Source: Aradus depressus | Lineage: Eukaryota; Arthropoda; Insecta; Hemiptera; Aradidae | Direction of reading: 5' to 3' | Assembly (NCBI GenBank): GCA_963662175.1 | Contig: OY759223.1 | Location: 14,982,249-15,046,248, forward strand | Length of the DNA stretch: 64,000 nucleotides | Part shown: one piece after another, positions 1 to 11,611 of the stretch | Numbering within the stretch: position 1 is the stretch's first letter | How the letters are laid out: each line of letters starts with the position of its first letter | Notes under the pieces: generated by a model | Seen by the model: only the letters and a program-made list of their open reading frames with translations | Databases searched by the model: none | Told to the model about the DNA's origin: nothing | Program-made: the position numbers and the translations under genes

Positions 1-3000
1 GTAAAATCTCATAAAAAAATTATTCAGTAAGTTAAATAAGCAAAAACATAAGTAAAAGTTCGTTCTTGACTGTCCTCGATAGGCAAGGAGTGAGAGTGCA
101 GCAACTTTCTTGACTGTCCTCGATAGGCAAGGAGTGAGAGTGCAGCAACTTTCTTGACTGTCCTCGATAGGCAAGGAGTGAGAGTGCAGCAACTTTCTTG
201 ACTGTCCTCGATAGGCAAGGAGTGAGAGTGCAGCAACTTTCTTGACTGTCCCTGGTAGGCAAGGAGTGAGAGGGCGCCAACATTCTTGACTGTCCTCGAT
301 AGGCATGAGTGAGAGTGCATCAACTTTCTTGACTGTCCCTGGTAGGCAAGGAGTGAGAGGGCGCCAACATTCTTGACTGTCCTCGATAGGCATGAGTGAG
401 AGTGCATCAACATTCTTGACTGTCCCCGGTAGGCAAGGAGTGAGAGGGCACCAACTTTCTTGACTGTCGTCGATAGGCAAGGAGTGAAAGTGCTGATACT
501 TTCTTGACTGCCTTTGATCTTTAGGAAAATACAAATAATATTTGTATTATAAATAATATTTGTATGTGGGAAAGGACTATATTATAGTTCTTTCCCACAT
601 AAGATATATATAGGGAGAGCGCTTTCGGTTGTTATACCACCCTCAAACCCTTTAAAAAGCACATACAATATACATCAACAATGCAACCAACTTATATACC
701 ATACATATACCTACATACACAAATATATATAAAATGTTATTTTTCTATTGGTTCTAATTTATTAATGTCTTTCAGAATCTGCAACGAACTGAAAACTGCC
801 ACGGATAGTACTTTAATAGTAGAGACTATATCAACCGTTCTAGCTTTATGCAGCGGACTTTATATAACAACATACTTGGTAAGATATTGGTAAAAATCTA
901 AAGATATTTTTACAAATTCTAAAATAAAATTTACAAAAATATGTATTTATTATTATTTAATCTTAGTTATTTTAATGTTACTTTCTAGAGTGAGGATTTT
1001 GCTGTGGTGATGAATATTTTCGAAGTCTCAGTTTTTATACTGGTCTGTATCTACCTTATTTGCTGGTACAGCAACGAATTATCACTTCAGGTAGACAATA
1101 TAATTTTAATATACAGGGTGTCCCAGATAAACGGGCCACAATCCAAATAATTCGGAAACGATTAGTGCTAGCAAAATTTTACAAAGAATGAAAGTTGTAC
1201 GTCTCAACGAGTGGTATGTAGTGGTGTGGAAAAAAAATGAACAATTTTATGTAATAGGGCTTAAATGGCCAACGGAAGGAAAGGGTTTTCTTTTAAGCCC
1301 ATTAACAATTAACACAATTTAAAAGTACTTAAAAAGTTGGGAAGAACCCCGCAAAAGAAATCTTTGTACCTGTAAAACTACCGGAGATATGTTGGTTCAA
1401 AATCTGAAAAGTGTTAAACCCAGTGTTTGACGTGTTGAACCTTTGAAAAGAGTGAGTATTGTAACTGAAGTTAAGAATGGTTCTTAATGTATTTTTTTCT
1501 TTACTTTCATAAAAAAATGGGCTGATCACCCATCATGCTGAAACCACATAGACTTGCGAAAATTAAGGGGGACAACTTTCAGTAGAAGTGGTAACTCATC
1601 GCTTATGAAAGTTGCATGTATTCGTCTGGTTAGACTTCTTGGGAAGAAATATGGGTCTATAATTCTGGTTCCAAGAATGCCACACCAAACATTAACTGCC
1701 CCATCGGTGTTGACGATCTACATGTTTCACCCACCTAGGGTTATACTGTGCCCAGTAATGAGAATTGTGACCATTTAAAGTACCGTCACTGCAAAACGTG
1801 GCTTCGTCACTGAATAGAACATTCTTGAAAAAATCACCTGTTGAATTTTATTTAGTCCCTGCGATTCCGAAGGTCTTGTGGCATCAAACATTGATGTAAA
1901 GAAATGTAAAATGGGTGGTATTTATGTTCTTTCAGGAACCTATGTATAACACTTCTAGAAAAGCCAGTACGCCTTGCTAAATTTCTAATGCTGATGTGCG
2001 GGTCACGCTGCACGATATTTAAGATTAATTCCCGAGCACCTTGTATTTTAATGTTTCCCCTTTTACATTTGGAACTCGTAAATCTACCTTCTCTCAGATT
2101 CTGAATAATCCTTTTCAATACCTTCCGGAATAGATGATTTCTTTCTGGAAATCGTTCGACGTAAACCTGAGAAGCAGCATTAAACTAGCTATGACGCTCC
2201 CCTATAATAAGGGTCATATCTACTGTCTCACTAGCGCTGAACATTTTTTGCAATATTCAATGAACAATTCTTATCTTATACTGACCAAGAACTAAACAAA
2301 TAAAGTAATAAAATCATTTAAAAAAATCATAATATAGATTTGTAACATTTGTGGTCTTAAGTCTTTATTTATTGGTTAAACAGACTTTATAATAATAATA
2401 ATGTCTTTACCAACATTTGCAAAAGTCCATATTACCTAAAATACTGTCCAAATCTTCAGAAAATGTTCAAAATATGGCTGAAATTATGCCCTTTTATTAT
2501 TATAATTACTACAATCTGAGTATTTTTATATGAAAGTAAAGAAAAAAATACATTAAGAACCATTCTTAACTTCAGTTACAATACTCACTCTTTTCAAAGG
2601 TTTAACACATCAAACACTGGGTTTAACACTTTTCAGTTTTTGAACCAACATATCTCCGGTAGTTTTACAGGTACAAAGATTTCTTTTGCGGGGTTCTTCC
2701 CAACTTGTTAAGTACTTTTAAATTGTGTTAATTGTTAATGGGCTTAAAAGGAAACCCTTTCCTTCCGTTGGCCATTTAAGCCCTATTACATGAAATTGTT
2801 CATTTTTTTTCCACACCACTACATACCACTCGTTGAGACGTACAACTTTCATTCTTTGTAAAATTTTGCTAGCACTAATCGTTTCCGAATTATTTGGATT
2901 GTGGCCCGTTTATCTGGGACACCCTGTATAAACTATAACTATAAATTATAAATTGATGTTTAGGTTTCTAGGTTGGTTGGTTGTTTTGAGGTGTTCGACT

Positions 3001-5722
3001 TCTTGGTCATTACACCTAAATTTGGCATATTATTCTATGGTGTTAACTCCAAGGTCAGTGTAGCTGCTGAAACGACAGAGGTTTCTTAAAATAATTTTTT
3101 TATAGTTATAGTCTCCTGGTCTTCCTCCACTGCTGGACAGAGGATTGGTTGAGCAGACTGACGGTAGGTCGATGGCAGTTTGTGGGAGGCCTACATGTGC
3201 TGACCTTGTCGAGTTTCTTGTACCTTTAATTTCATTTAATTTTTTATATCTTCTGTTTTATGATATATTATTATTGATTTACTCCCCTTCGATTAGGTCT
3301 TCATCTCTCTCCTCCGTATTCTCTAAATTGTCAACGTCATTTTTCTAATAATTTAAATTATTTACTTATTCCATTCCCCCCCATTTATTGTATATATACA
3401 TATTTTTTTTATATTTAAATATTTCATCAAGCATTTATTTATTTTATTATGTATTTATATTTGTCTTTTTTCTCCTCACACTTTTCTCTCTAATATCTAG
3501 TCTAAAATTAATTTTATTTCAACCCTTGTCCGGGCATCCTCCCCTCTTTTATAATCAACCATCACAATATTATGCTCTGTCGATTTTATTAATCTATTTA
3601 TTTTTTTCTTATTTATATACTCTTTTTTTTATTTTTGACATATTCTCTTTTATTTATATATTAGATACTTTTATTTATTTTTTTCTTCATAATTAAGCTG
3701 TTAATTTTATGTTATTTCATGTTAATCTGTTGTATATTTATATATTTTTAATTTCTAGTTTTCTCCAGTGTAGCACTAATTTATTTATTTCATTCTACGA
3801 CATACTGATACTATATTTCATTGTTCCTGTTCTTTACTCTATATGTATTTATTCTTAGGGGACCTCGGTCCCAGAATAATAAAAATTATTTTCATTCATT
3901 TCATTTCATTTACCACTGCTCTTCTATATTACGTCTAATTATATAATATAAATATTTTGAAAAATTGAGAAAATTAGGTTTACTTTATTTTCCCTAGCGC
4001 TACGGTCCTTATAGAACCTGGGCCTCCGCAACGATCTTCCGCAATTCTTCTCTATCCTCGGCCTCCCGTCTCCATCTTCTCACACCCATCGTTCTGAGGT
4101 TGTCCTAAGCGACATAAGCGGGGTCTTTAATTATTTTAATGTTATATATAGCGGTTATTTTTAAGTAGGAGAAAAGGCTATTTAAGTTAAGGGTCAACTA
4201 ATAAATGTCTAATTTGATAAATGATGATACCTGATGAATTTGTCACAGCTGATATTCCTCAACAATGGAGGAACAGTCATCAATCCAGGAGAAAATGCAG
4301 ACTGCTGTTGGTAATGACTTAACTACTACCAAACACAAATGACTTCATCTTAACACTTTTCTTATTACTTTGGTTCGCTTTGTTTTCTACAAAATTATAT
4401 CTGCAATATTCGCTATATTACAGGTTTACAAAAACGAACCAGTTTTTATTAACATGTTCATAACTTATCTTTTTTCGAACAACCTCTGTATATTTTGAAT
4501 TTTCCAGTGTCAAGAGTTGAGCACCTCTGCTTATATGTCTGACTGGGTGGACGGGAGTCAGGAGCAGAAGAAAATTATCCTTACAGTCATGACAAGAGCA
4601 AAACGGCTGATAACGCTTGGAGGATTTATAGAGTTGAATCTGCGTACATTTATCAATGTATGATCAACTTGTTTGTGTAAACATGTTATTTATATTATAA
4701 ACTAGCAGTGTTTCCCGGCGTTTCCAGGAAAATTTGCGATTTTTCATGCTTTTTTGAAACATCTATTCATGTATATTATGTATATATATTGCAATAAATG
4801 TAATAGGAATAAATGGCACGAATGGATGTGATTACCTGAGAGAGCCGGGCAAGGGAAAGGTGTTATTTGATGGGCTGATAGTTTGGCAATAGGTGGTGAT
4901 TTAGGGCCAGGTAGTTATGGAATGGGTGTTAATTCGGAACAGGTAGAAAACGCACCTTTGTAGAAATCAGTTTTGATCACTCAATAAGATCACTTCGGAT
5001 TTTAGTACTCGAAAAAATCGCTAGTAGCACTGATATTCTATTCTATCACAATAATAAATAGATAACAGAATACATACAATGAACTTATTAATTTATATAA
5101 AATAATAATAAGCGATGATAATAACTTATTTAAATCAGAGAAAAACTATCAGTGCATGTTAAGTGTATTTTTTTTTATTATTACTTATATTTGAGGAGTT
5201 TGGAGCCAGAGCGGACCAACCCACAATTTTTCGGAAAATGAGTTATTACCATCCTGATGTTGGCATAGGTTCCCTTTTTCAAAACCAGTGTGGATCACTT
5301 AGTTTCTTCACTTCAGTGATAGATAGCAGCACTTTAAGTTTAATCCACAAGTATTTTGTGCATATATTTTCAAAGTGACAATGGATCATACGGCCTTCAA
5401 AAACTTTATAGAACACAAAAAGGGATCACTCATCCAATACTATTCTAAAATTTCAAATATAAATAAATATTTGGGGCCCATTTATGGAGATAAACAAAAT
5501 GTATTCAATTTTCAATTGCCATTTTCTACCTGTTCAGTTTCAACCAGTTGGTCCGCTCTGGCTCCAAACTCCTCATTTGATATTTACAGATATAAATTAT
5601 TTACTTTTGGTTTCCCAGGCGAGTTTTCTAACATAATTTTTATGTTTCAGGTTTTGAAGACAAGTTTTTCTTACTACAACTTCCTTCGATCAGTAATGAA
5701 CACAGGAACACGTCATGGCTGA
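1..5722 (+). CDS. Odorant receptor gene A (7tm_6), 3' part only
   Basis: Insect odorant receptor, a plasma-membrane subunit of an odour-gated cation channel in olfactory neurons. The window opens inside coding exon 2. Exons: 1-26 (ends ..KSHKKII), 776-878, 989-1090, 4508-4657, 5651-5722, giving 150 residues to the TGA. All junctions are GT-AG and phases agree with paralogues B-E. Exon 3 begins ICNELKTATDS and carries a membrane segment; exon 4 carries CWYSNE; exon 5 has MSDWVDGSQEQKK and GGFIELNLRTFIN; exon 6 holds the typical C-terminal signature TSFSYYNFLRSV. The tail is longer than in C and D (extra MNTGTRHG). Polyadenylation signals AATAAA lie at 5751 and 5777. The closest paralogue is B. 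Intron 4 holds a 1.8-kb mariner-like element and LINE debris; intron 5 holds a 380-bp inverted-repeat element. No stop or frameshift is seen. Confidence 0.88.
60..512. repeat. 44-bp minisatellite, about ten units
   Basis: Tandem units of 43-44 bp built on CTTGACTGTCCTCGATAGGC AAGGAGTGAGAGTGC, in gene A intron 2 right after the donor. The first four are nearly identical; later ones alternate between a CCTCGATAGGCATGAG type and a CCCTGGTAGGC type, a partial higher-order pattern. One degenerate unit sits at the same intron position in gene B (16795-16855). Open frames across it on the minus strand are repeat artefacts. Confidence 0.9.
563..601. repeat. Short hairpin
   Basis: TATGTGGGAAAGGACTATA is followed closely by its reverse complement with one mismatch, giving a 19-bp stem, in gene A intron 2. 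Confidence 0.7.
1114..2926 (-). mobile_element. Mariner-like element with about 400-bp terminal inverted repeats
   Basis: Ends CAGGGTGTCCCAGATAAACG and its reverse complement, flanked by TA target duplications (1112-1113 and 2927-2928). Arms 1114 to about 1510 and about 2530 to 2926 are nearly identical inverted repeats. The centre encodes on the minus strand a broken transposase: a helix-turn-helix part at 1852-2118 (HISIRNLARRTGFSRSVIHR) and, after a frame break, NVLFSDEATFCSDGTLNGHN, which holds the first catalytic Asp of the DDE/D fold. It sits in gene A intron 4 and is probably immobile by itself. Confidence 0.85.
3095..3910 (+). mobile_element. LINE 3' end with pyrimidine-rich UTR and CATTT-type tail
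   Basis: A T-rich UTR ends GGGGACCTCGGTCCCAGAAT, then AATAAAAATTATTTTC and a repeating ATTCATTTCATTT tail. The same end recurs inverted at 41176-41350. No coding part remains apart from a possible fragment near 3110-3220. Confidence 0.55.
3978..4130 (-). mobile_element. RTE-like LINE C-terminal fragment
   Basis: Matches the minus-strand copy at 14545-14700: the end of the ORF that reads RRWRREAEDRVEWRKIVAEA in the better copy at 13845-14380. Truncated on both sides, in gene A intron 4. Confidence 0.65.
5193..5574. mobile_element. Short inverted-repeat element in gene A intron 5
   Basis: Terminal inverted repeats GAGGAGTTTGGAGCCAGAGC, continuing to GGACCAAC. ATTT lies on both sides (5189-5192 and 5575-5578). 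Gene B intron 5 around 21580 has the uninterrupted sequence TTATATTTGAATTC, so the insertion is specific to A. No coding content is recognised. Confidence 0.75.
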
Positions 5723-6044
5723 ATCAGAAACTTTAACAAAACTTTATATAAATAAATGAATTGACATAATTATGTAAATAAATAGTTTTGTTATAAAAAA
5801 TTGTTTTACTAAGACACTGAGGAAATAAATGCTGTTAATTAAGAAATATAATATCTAATCCTTATTTAGGTTATTAGTACTTTTTAAAATAATATTTAAT
5901 ATTTCCGTAACGTAAGTCAAAACAGATTTTTTTAGTAATTCATGTGATGTATTAAGAACCAATTCACTACGCAAATGAAGAATATTACAATTCATATATC
6001 GAATGGTGGTCATATATCATATCATCGTTTTAAGGAATTTGTTT

Positions 6045-6355
6045 GAAGCTCTGGGTGATGACGGTGCTGCCATAGATCGGCTGGTCGCCTTCCTCATGGA
6101 GCATCTCTTCCATAAGCTGTAGTTCATGGAGATGTCTTTAATTCTGTCTGCAAAGTGTCCTTTACCTTTCGCTTTACTTCGTTGTTTTTCTTCATTTTCT
6201 CATCTTATTATTCATCTGGATTATTTTATTGTTTATTTTGTGTTATATCTTGTGTAAGTGGCTATGTGTACCTGTTTTTTTTTTAGAAATAATGAGTTTT
6301 TTGTTCGGGCGATGATAACCATGGCAGTTTATCGCCCTTAAACCACAATCTCTCT
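6045..6355 (+). mobile_element. Probable LINE 3' end
   Basis: A short frame (ALGDDGAAIDRLVAFLMEHL) is followed by T-rich UTR and the motif TTCGGGCGATGATAACCATG. It looks like the end of a non-LTR element; family not assigned. Confidence 0.35.
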
Positions 6356-6399
6356 CTCTCTTCAAAATGTTGACATGAATTTCTAACTACTTTATATTA

Positions 6400-7015
6400 C
6401 TATCAACTAAACGAGTTTACTGCCAAAATAAGCCTTAATTGACTAGCATATTGCTTAGTGGAAATATAGTAGACATCTTCAAAGTTAGCATTTGGATTAT
6501 TTTCTTTGAAAGTCCGATAATTGGAGATGTGATCCCACTTAAATATACTGCACAAACCTCCAATTGAACCCCCTCTATGTAACTGCATTATGGACTGTGG
6601 TGACGCTCCCTAGGTACTGAGTTGCACTTTATAACTCACTGTCACTGCTGACACTGATGAGGAGGTCTCTAGTAATTGGCGCTTAAGGCGTGGTTGGGGA
6701 AGTGTGGCAGAATGTAGGGCATGGACTTGAGGATTACTGAGGGGAACTCAAGGGCAAAATAACTTTTGTACCTGGAATTAGCTATTGCGGTGACAAGGGG
6801 AATGCTGAGGTCAATATGGAAACTTAGTAAGGAGCATTGGCTATTGTACGAAGGATTTTGGATTGAGAAGATTGGATGCACTGCAGATTGGAAACGTTGG
6901 TTGAACCACAGAGTTCAAGTCTGTAAGTCCACAACGGTTTCAACACTGCTTTGTATATAAGTTGTTTTATTTTCAAAGTTATTTTAGATTTTTCGACTAC
7001 TACTCTTAGTAACAC
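6400..7015 (-). mobile_element. Jockey-like LINE RT C-terminal fragment
   Basis: The minus strand reads LKIKQLIYKAVLKPLWTYRL, then IQSSQSKILRTIANAPY, typical of the end of jockey-clade reverse transcriptase proteins; it then breaks into other frames toward 6665. The stretch 6400-6660 shows nothing I recognise. Confidence 0.65.
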
Positions 7016-7149
7016 TTTGTAGAAGGGTAAAGATAATTCAGAATCATATAATAGATAAGGAGGTTCACTTGAACATGGAGACAGATGAAGTTATTTCACG
7101 TTTCCTCTGCTACTATCGCTCCTAGCTAAGAAAACATTGTAACATCAAT

Positions 7150-7400
7150 ATGAAAGACATTTTGATTTTAAACATTTTTTTTCTCAAGTTAAAAATAATA
7201 ATTTTCAAGTAGCGAAAGAGGTGCGAAGAGGAGGCGAGGTGAGGAGTGAGGTGATGGGGCAGAGTAAAGAAGTGGGAGGGGGGGAGGGGGGGGGGGGGGG
7301 GGGGGAATAAGTCTTTGATTCTTTGTCCGGATATCGCGCGTAATCAGCTTCAGGCAATGTAATATAAAGCAGTCACTTCCGGAGAAGATCTGCTTATAAA
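7150..7400. repeat. Block shared with 42450-42660, with poly-G tract
   Basis: AAAGACATTTTGATTTTAAAC, a GCGAAAGAG block and TGTCCGGATATCG recur in the same order upstream of gene D at 42460-42645, suggesting duplicated upstream sequence or a shared repeat. A long G run lies at 7267-7305. Confidence 0.45.
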
Positions 7401-7790
7401 TTTTAACGGAGCCTGCGGAACATTTTGTAGAGGATTAAAATAATCACTTTGGATCAAATGTAAGTAAAACATTTTATTTAATAGTTCACTCCGTTTATAA
7501 TTTATTAACGTGTAAGTCCTATTGTTGGTTGTTATTAAAAATAATCATAATAGTTTTAGAAAATTAAAAAATTAAATAAAAATCTAGGAAAGAGCAGGGG
7601 AGAGTTGGTCCTTTCTACCCGAATACTCACACTAGACTTTATCTAGTACAGACGGTAGATTGCCATCCCGGGATTCCGAAATCCCTGCGTATTTAAACTC
7701 GGGATTGAAATGTTTCAAATTAAATTATCTATGAATAAAACAAACTTATTTTTGAAATATTGTCTATTCCACTAAAGATATATATACATA

Positions 7791-7827
7791 TAACTACCGG
7801 TTTCGGCTTTATACCATCGTCAGGTCT
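7791..7827 (-). ncRNA. Hammerhead ribozyme core, mirror copy
   Basis: Exact mirror of the 7857-7893 core on the opposite arm of the palindrome: CTGACGA, GAAA and ACCGGTA read on the minus strand. Confidence 0.55.
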
Positions 7828-7856
7828 AGTTATGAACTAAAGTTTAGTTCATAACT

Positions 7857-7893
7857 AGACCTGACGATGGTATAAAGCCGAAACCGGTAGTTA
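7857..7893 (+). ncRNA. Hammerhead ribozyme core (Penelope type)
   Basis: CTGACGA (CUGANGA) at 7861-7867, a small helix II, GAAA at 7880-7883, then CCGGT and A as the cleavage residue, with weak helix I pairing of GAC to GTT. The tiny palindromic stem III (ACCGGT) is the form known from Penelope-like retroelements, thought to act as a dimer. Confidence 0.6.
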
Positions 7894-8094
7894 TATATAT
7901 ATATGTATATCTTTAGTGGAATAGACAATATTTCAAAAATAAGTTTGTTTTATTCATTTATTACAAGTTTCCACAATATGTCCGCGTTCCTCAACTTAGA
8001 AGTTGTAAATTATCTATATCTTTGAAAGAAGTATATACCTATGTATTTTTAGTGCATAACAATATAATAGGTATAATATTAAAAGAAGGTTGGA

Positions 8095-8240
8095 TTCATT
8101 GCTAACAATTGCACCGACCAGTGTAGAGGCCGAAAGGGCCTTTTCTGCGACTGGGTACTTTTGTATCAAGCTGAGGTCAAGATGATGCGATAACTCTTTG
8201 GAAACATTATGCTAATTAAGGGCACATGTTTCAGCATAAA
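8095..8240 (+). mobile_element. hAT transposase C-terminal remnant
   Basis: A frame from 8099 reads LLTIAPTSVEAERAFSATGY and on to a stop, matching the hAT dimerisation domain (SVEAERAFS block). It has stop codons. Short GGGATT-rich arms at about 7670 and 8345-8430 may be its eroded ends, with the Penelope palindrome inserted inside. Confidence 0.65.
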
Positions 8241-8578
8241 TATGTAAATATGTTAGGTGTAAAATTGAGTTGTATTTTATTTTATTTTTTTTTTCATAAA
8301 TCATTTTCTTAAACTTACATATTTATATGTTATTTTAATCAATCCCGAAAATCCCGTTAATACCAGGATTGAAAGAGTTGAATTCCGAAATTTCGGGATC
8401 AAGTTCCAATCCCGGGGTTGCAATCCCTAAGTACAGTGTTGAAACCTTGGGTCCTGAGTAATCGATTTAGATGAAAACTGACATTATTGCAGAGATATTG
8501 TGAAATAATTCAAATGAACTTGAAAGAAATAAAACTTGTTTATTTAATATATTGTCTAATTTCACCAACTATATTTAC

Positions 8579-8614
8579 ATGGGAGTACTTTCGGTATTTC
8601 TACCATCCTCAGCC
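8579..8614 (-). ncRNA. Hammerhead ribozyme core (Penelope type)
   Basis: Minus strand: TGG then CTGAGGA, helix II GGTA-GAAA-TACC, GAAA, palindromic stem III AGTACT, cleavage residue C, then CCA pairing back to TGG. All core positions are intact. Adjacent sequence at 8530-8575 resembles the ends at 7740 and 16150. Confidence 0.7.
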
Positions 8615-8739
8615 AAAAGCATAAGAGATAAGACTAAGTTAACATTACAGAATGTCAGCCTCTCGAGGAACCCCTTACCCTCCCCCCTGGTGTTCCCCAT
8701 GACGTCAGACATTCCTAACTAAGCTAAATTGTCAAGCTG

Positions 8740-8940
8740 TGAGATTTTTTTATAATAAATATTTTGTGATACAAGTTATATTTTTTTAAACCCCGATAAA
8801 ATGAATGTATCTACACGAAATGTTATGTGTGTATCCAGAACCCTCTAAGGACGACACCTATTAACTTTCAGCCAAATCGGCCAATGTGAAGGCAGGATTA
8901 GGGGGAGGCTCAACACCGTATTTATCGTTATGAGTTTTAT
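8740..8940. repeat. Dispersed ACTGCCG-type repeat
   Basis: One of many copies of a family whose monomers of roughly 120-150 bp contain variants of AATGAATGTATCGACACGAA and TTTCAGCCAAATCGGCC. Others lie at 15000-15300, 17540-17960, 32530-32890, 38575-38800, 46240-46600, 47140-47350 and 62150-62250, in both orientations. Confidence 0.6.
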
Positions 8941-9545
8941 TATATTTGTTAAATAACTAAATTAAATACTATTGTATTACAAGTATCAACAAATTGTTAA
9001 ATAACAGCTTGAGTTCATTTCACATATTATATTTAATCATATCTTCTCCAGTATCTTATAACTCAACAAACCTCTGATTCGTAAGGCTGGCTCCTATGAG
9101 ATAGTTCTCGTCTTCCTGTAAATCTCTCACTCCACTGTACAGATTGTTACTCTAGAGTTTTAACAGTCCATTTGAAACATAACTTGGTTAACACTTGTTA
9201 TCATATATTGCTTACATGAGACCGTATTTGCAACAAGTAATATTTCACTCATAATCATATTAAGGGTTAAATAAAAAAATATTATAACTAAGTAAAAAAA
9301 ACTTTCCTTATTTATCTATTTATGTATATCTATGTGAAAACCGTTAATGAGAAATATGAAACAAAATGTTTACATTTTTTTTTTTTTTTAAAGCCCAGTT
9401 CAAAAGTTGCAAAAATTATACTGGTTATTTTAATTAGCACAGTAATTCTATACCTGAGTGTGTTTACTCTTTTTGTTTACATTTCCTTTCTCACTCAATT
9501 AGGGATTAACATTCTTCAGACTATTTTAATCCAGTCTCAGTCAAC

Positions 9546-9745
9546 ATGGCACCGAAGAAACGTGAGGTATCCCAGGCAGTAAGGGGAAACGTTATTTTAT
9601 TGAGAAACCAAGGCAAAACCTACCTTGAAATTGGGAATATTTTAAGTTGAAATTATGAAATTTATGTCATAAAAAGGTTCGAGACAGGAAATATCAAATA
9701 AGCAAAGATCAGGAGAACCAAAGGCTCTTACACTGAGGGAGTGAT
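9546..9745 (+). mobile_element. Tc1-like transposase N-terminal remnant
   Basis: ATG at 9546 begins MAPKKREVSQAVRGNVILLR and continues NQGKTYLEIGNIL, a paired-type helix-turn-helix of Tc1-like transposases. A stop follows, then VIKRFETGNIK and a second stop. Only the DNA-binding part remains. Confidence 0.7.
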
Positions 9746-10004
9746 TTTATTATTTTAATGCTTTCAAACAACCTCCTTGATATGAGGAAGAACAATTTCG
9801 ATTTCAGATTCGAATTAAAAAATCCCTTAAGGATCACTTTTGTTTATGTTCATCATCATTGACCAGTGTATTTGTAGGCTTATTTCCAACAAGGACCTGT
9901 GAGTTTGAGAATACTGTAATTTTTCCCAAAATATTAACTTTTTTTTGTTTCTTGTATGGAACTTGGATGATATGTCATTAACATTTAGCATCCTCTTCAT
10001 GGGC

Positions 10005-10340
10005 TAAGAAGAGGAGAAACTTAGTCGATAAACCTTCTCGGTATAATAACTTAAAATGAATATATCCATATTTTATCGAGCTCTTTTCACAGACAAGCCA
10101 TTTAAGAGCTAGATAATGTATTTTGTGTATTTAACTTTCGATCTGTCCAAACTGTTTCTCTTTAATTGGTTATCAATTAGTATAATTAACAAAAGTCAGA
10201 TAGTTATCAGTTGAATATTATTAATTTTCTAAGTTGTCCTCAAATTACATAACAACCCAAACTAAATATGAAGGAACAAACAAGCAGAGAACCTCTATTC
10301 AGTTCAGTCTTCAGAAAGTTGTCGACAGACATTTCAAAAG
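10005..10340 (+). promoter_or_regulatory. Gene B promoter block and non-coding first exon
   Basis: A stretch of about 330 bp is alignable with 27200-27568 upstream of gene C although the flanks are not. It ends in ATTCAGTTCAGTC (two overlapping arthropod initiators, TCAGTT and TCAGTC), then AGTTGTCGACAGACATTTC and a GTAAA donor at 10341. Proposed exon 10301-10340, spliced to the acceptor 14 nt before the ATG at 13314. AGACAT at 10327-10332 matches the downstream promoter element consensus RGWYVT, starting at +27 from the first initiator A. Shared blocks further upstream include TTAGTATAATTAAC. No convincing TATA box is placed. Confidence 0.6.
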
Positions 10341-11019
10341 GTAAAAATCTTTATCATGAACAGAAACTTACATTAAATACAGTAATAGTTTTCAATTTTG
10401 TTCACAGAATAAGGTAGCATCGATTAAAATATCTAATATATATACATTTTTTTTTTTTAATCAAGTTTTACACTTTTAAAACTTACTGATCTCCAAAATT
10501 ATTAGAATGGCTTTTTCTTTTTTCTTTTAATGGAGATATTACTTTGGGACAGATTATTTATTTATTCAGTTTTCTTTTTCTGCTATGAAAGTTACTTATA
10601 AGGTCTCAAAATGAATTCGGACAGCCTGTATTATACTAGTCTTTTCTCCAAAAACCAAGAAATGTACAAGAGTGTTTTGAAAATAATACTGCTTTTTGAA
10701 AAATTGACTACAAGGAAATGTAAACTTTAAATCAACAAATAATTTAAGAAAAATAAAAGAAAATATCTGAAAGTGAAACTCGAAAAGTCATTTTTTTTAT
10801 TTGCAATCTATATACATAATAATCAAATACGTGATCATGTGAAGCCAGCTAGCGCTGACAACAAGAGTTTGCAAGATAATTCTTATAATTCACTATCTTC
10901 AGAGAGAAGATCGCGAGACCATCTCCTGTTCAGGCGACGAGGAGGATTGAGGGATTAATAGGATAGGGCTTGTGCGAAAACATTTGAATGGGAAGAAAGG
11001 TTTCTGAGGAATGTTTGCA

Positions 11020-11605
11020 ATCGGAATTGGATTAATTTTGATTGAGATCTATATGTCGGACTTTATTAGTGACATAGAAAGGAGCGTTGAATTGGAATGC
11101 TTGGATAAGATTGATGTTGGATGGTTTAGCTGTATCCCAGTCCGTACGTCCAGATTGGATGTAATGGTCTTGTAAATCGTAAGTTTGTTGTTAGTAATCA
11201 GTTTTGATTTTGCATCAAATAGTCAACGTAACAGTCCGTATCTCTGATTCAGTACTTATCTTGTCGTTTGAGTCATGTATGTATGTTCCACGTCTGCTGT
11301 CTAGGTAAAACCCGAGATAGGTGACTTGGTTGGAAGAGGAAATTAGGATGTTGCTAATGGAGACGGGAGGACAGGATTGGCGAAATAGGCTAAAAGTGAC
11401 TTGAACGCATTTCTGCTCATTCAACTTAATGCTCCACAGGTTGCACCACCTCTCTATTTCAGTGAGGTGCTCTTGAAAGATGAGTGGAGCTACAGCAGGG
11501 TCAGGATTGCTTTGTCATCAGTAATGTCTAAGGATGGATAGGAACATTGACAGTATACATATTGTAAAAGATGGAACCGAGGATACTAACCTGTGGGACA
11601 CTCAC
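11020..11605 (-). mobile_element. Jockey-like LINE reverse transcriptase fragment
   Basis: The minus strand reads WSIKLNEQKCVQVTFSLFRQ, then SCPPVSISN and VTYLGFYLDSR, the conserved stretch after the catalytic YADD box in jockey-clade reverse transcriptases. The preceding frame toward 11600 is broken. Confidence 0.65.
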
Positions 11606-11611
11606 CCTATA

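Larger units (their letters stand above)
7731..7957. mobile_element. Penelope-like terminal palindrome with a hammerhead core on each strand
   Basis: Two arms of about 111-115 nt are near-perfect reverse complements meeting at 7842. Each carries the terminal sequence ATGAATAAAACAAACTT and ATTGTCTATTCCACT seen at other Penelope-type ends here, plus a hammerhead core. Confidence 0.75.

Noticed and set aside
24..413. Minus-strand open frame of 129 codons with a repeating protein (LLAYQGQSRK)
   Set aside because: It is produced entirely by the 44-bp minisatellite and overlaps the end of a receptor exon; no start context or homology.
60..512. CRISPR array
   Set aside because: Units are directly adjacent with no spacers, in a eukaryotic intron.
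1554..1778. Plus-strand open frame of 74 codons
   Set aside because: Antisense shadow of the mariner-like transposase.
5163..5650. Upstream extension of the last exon frame of gene A into an open frame from 5375
   Set aside because: The frame runs through an inserted inverted-repeat element and intron; the CAG acceptor at 5650 and paralogues fix the exon start.
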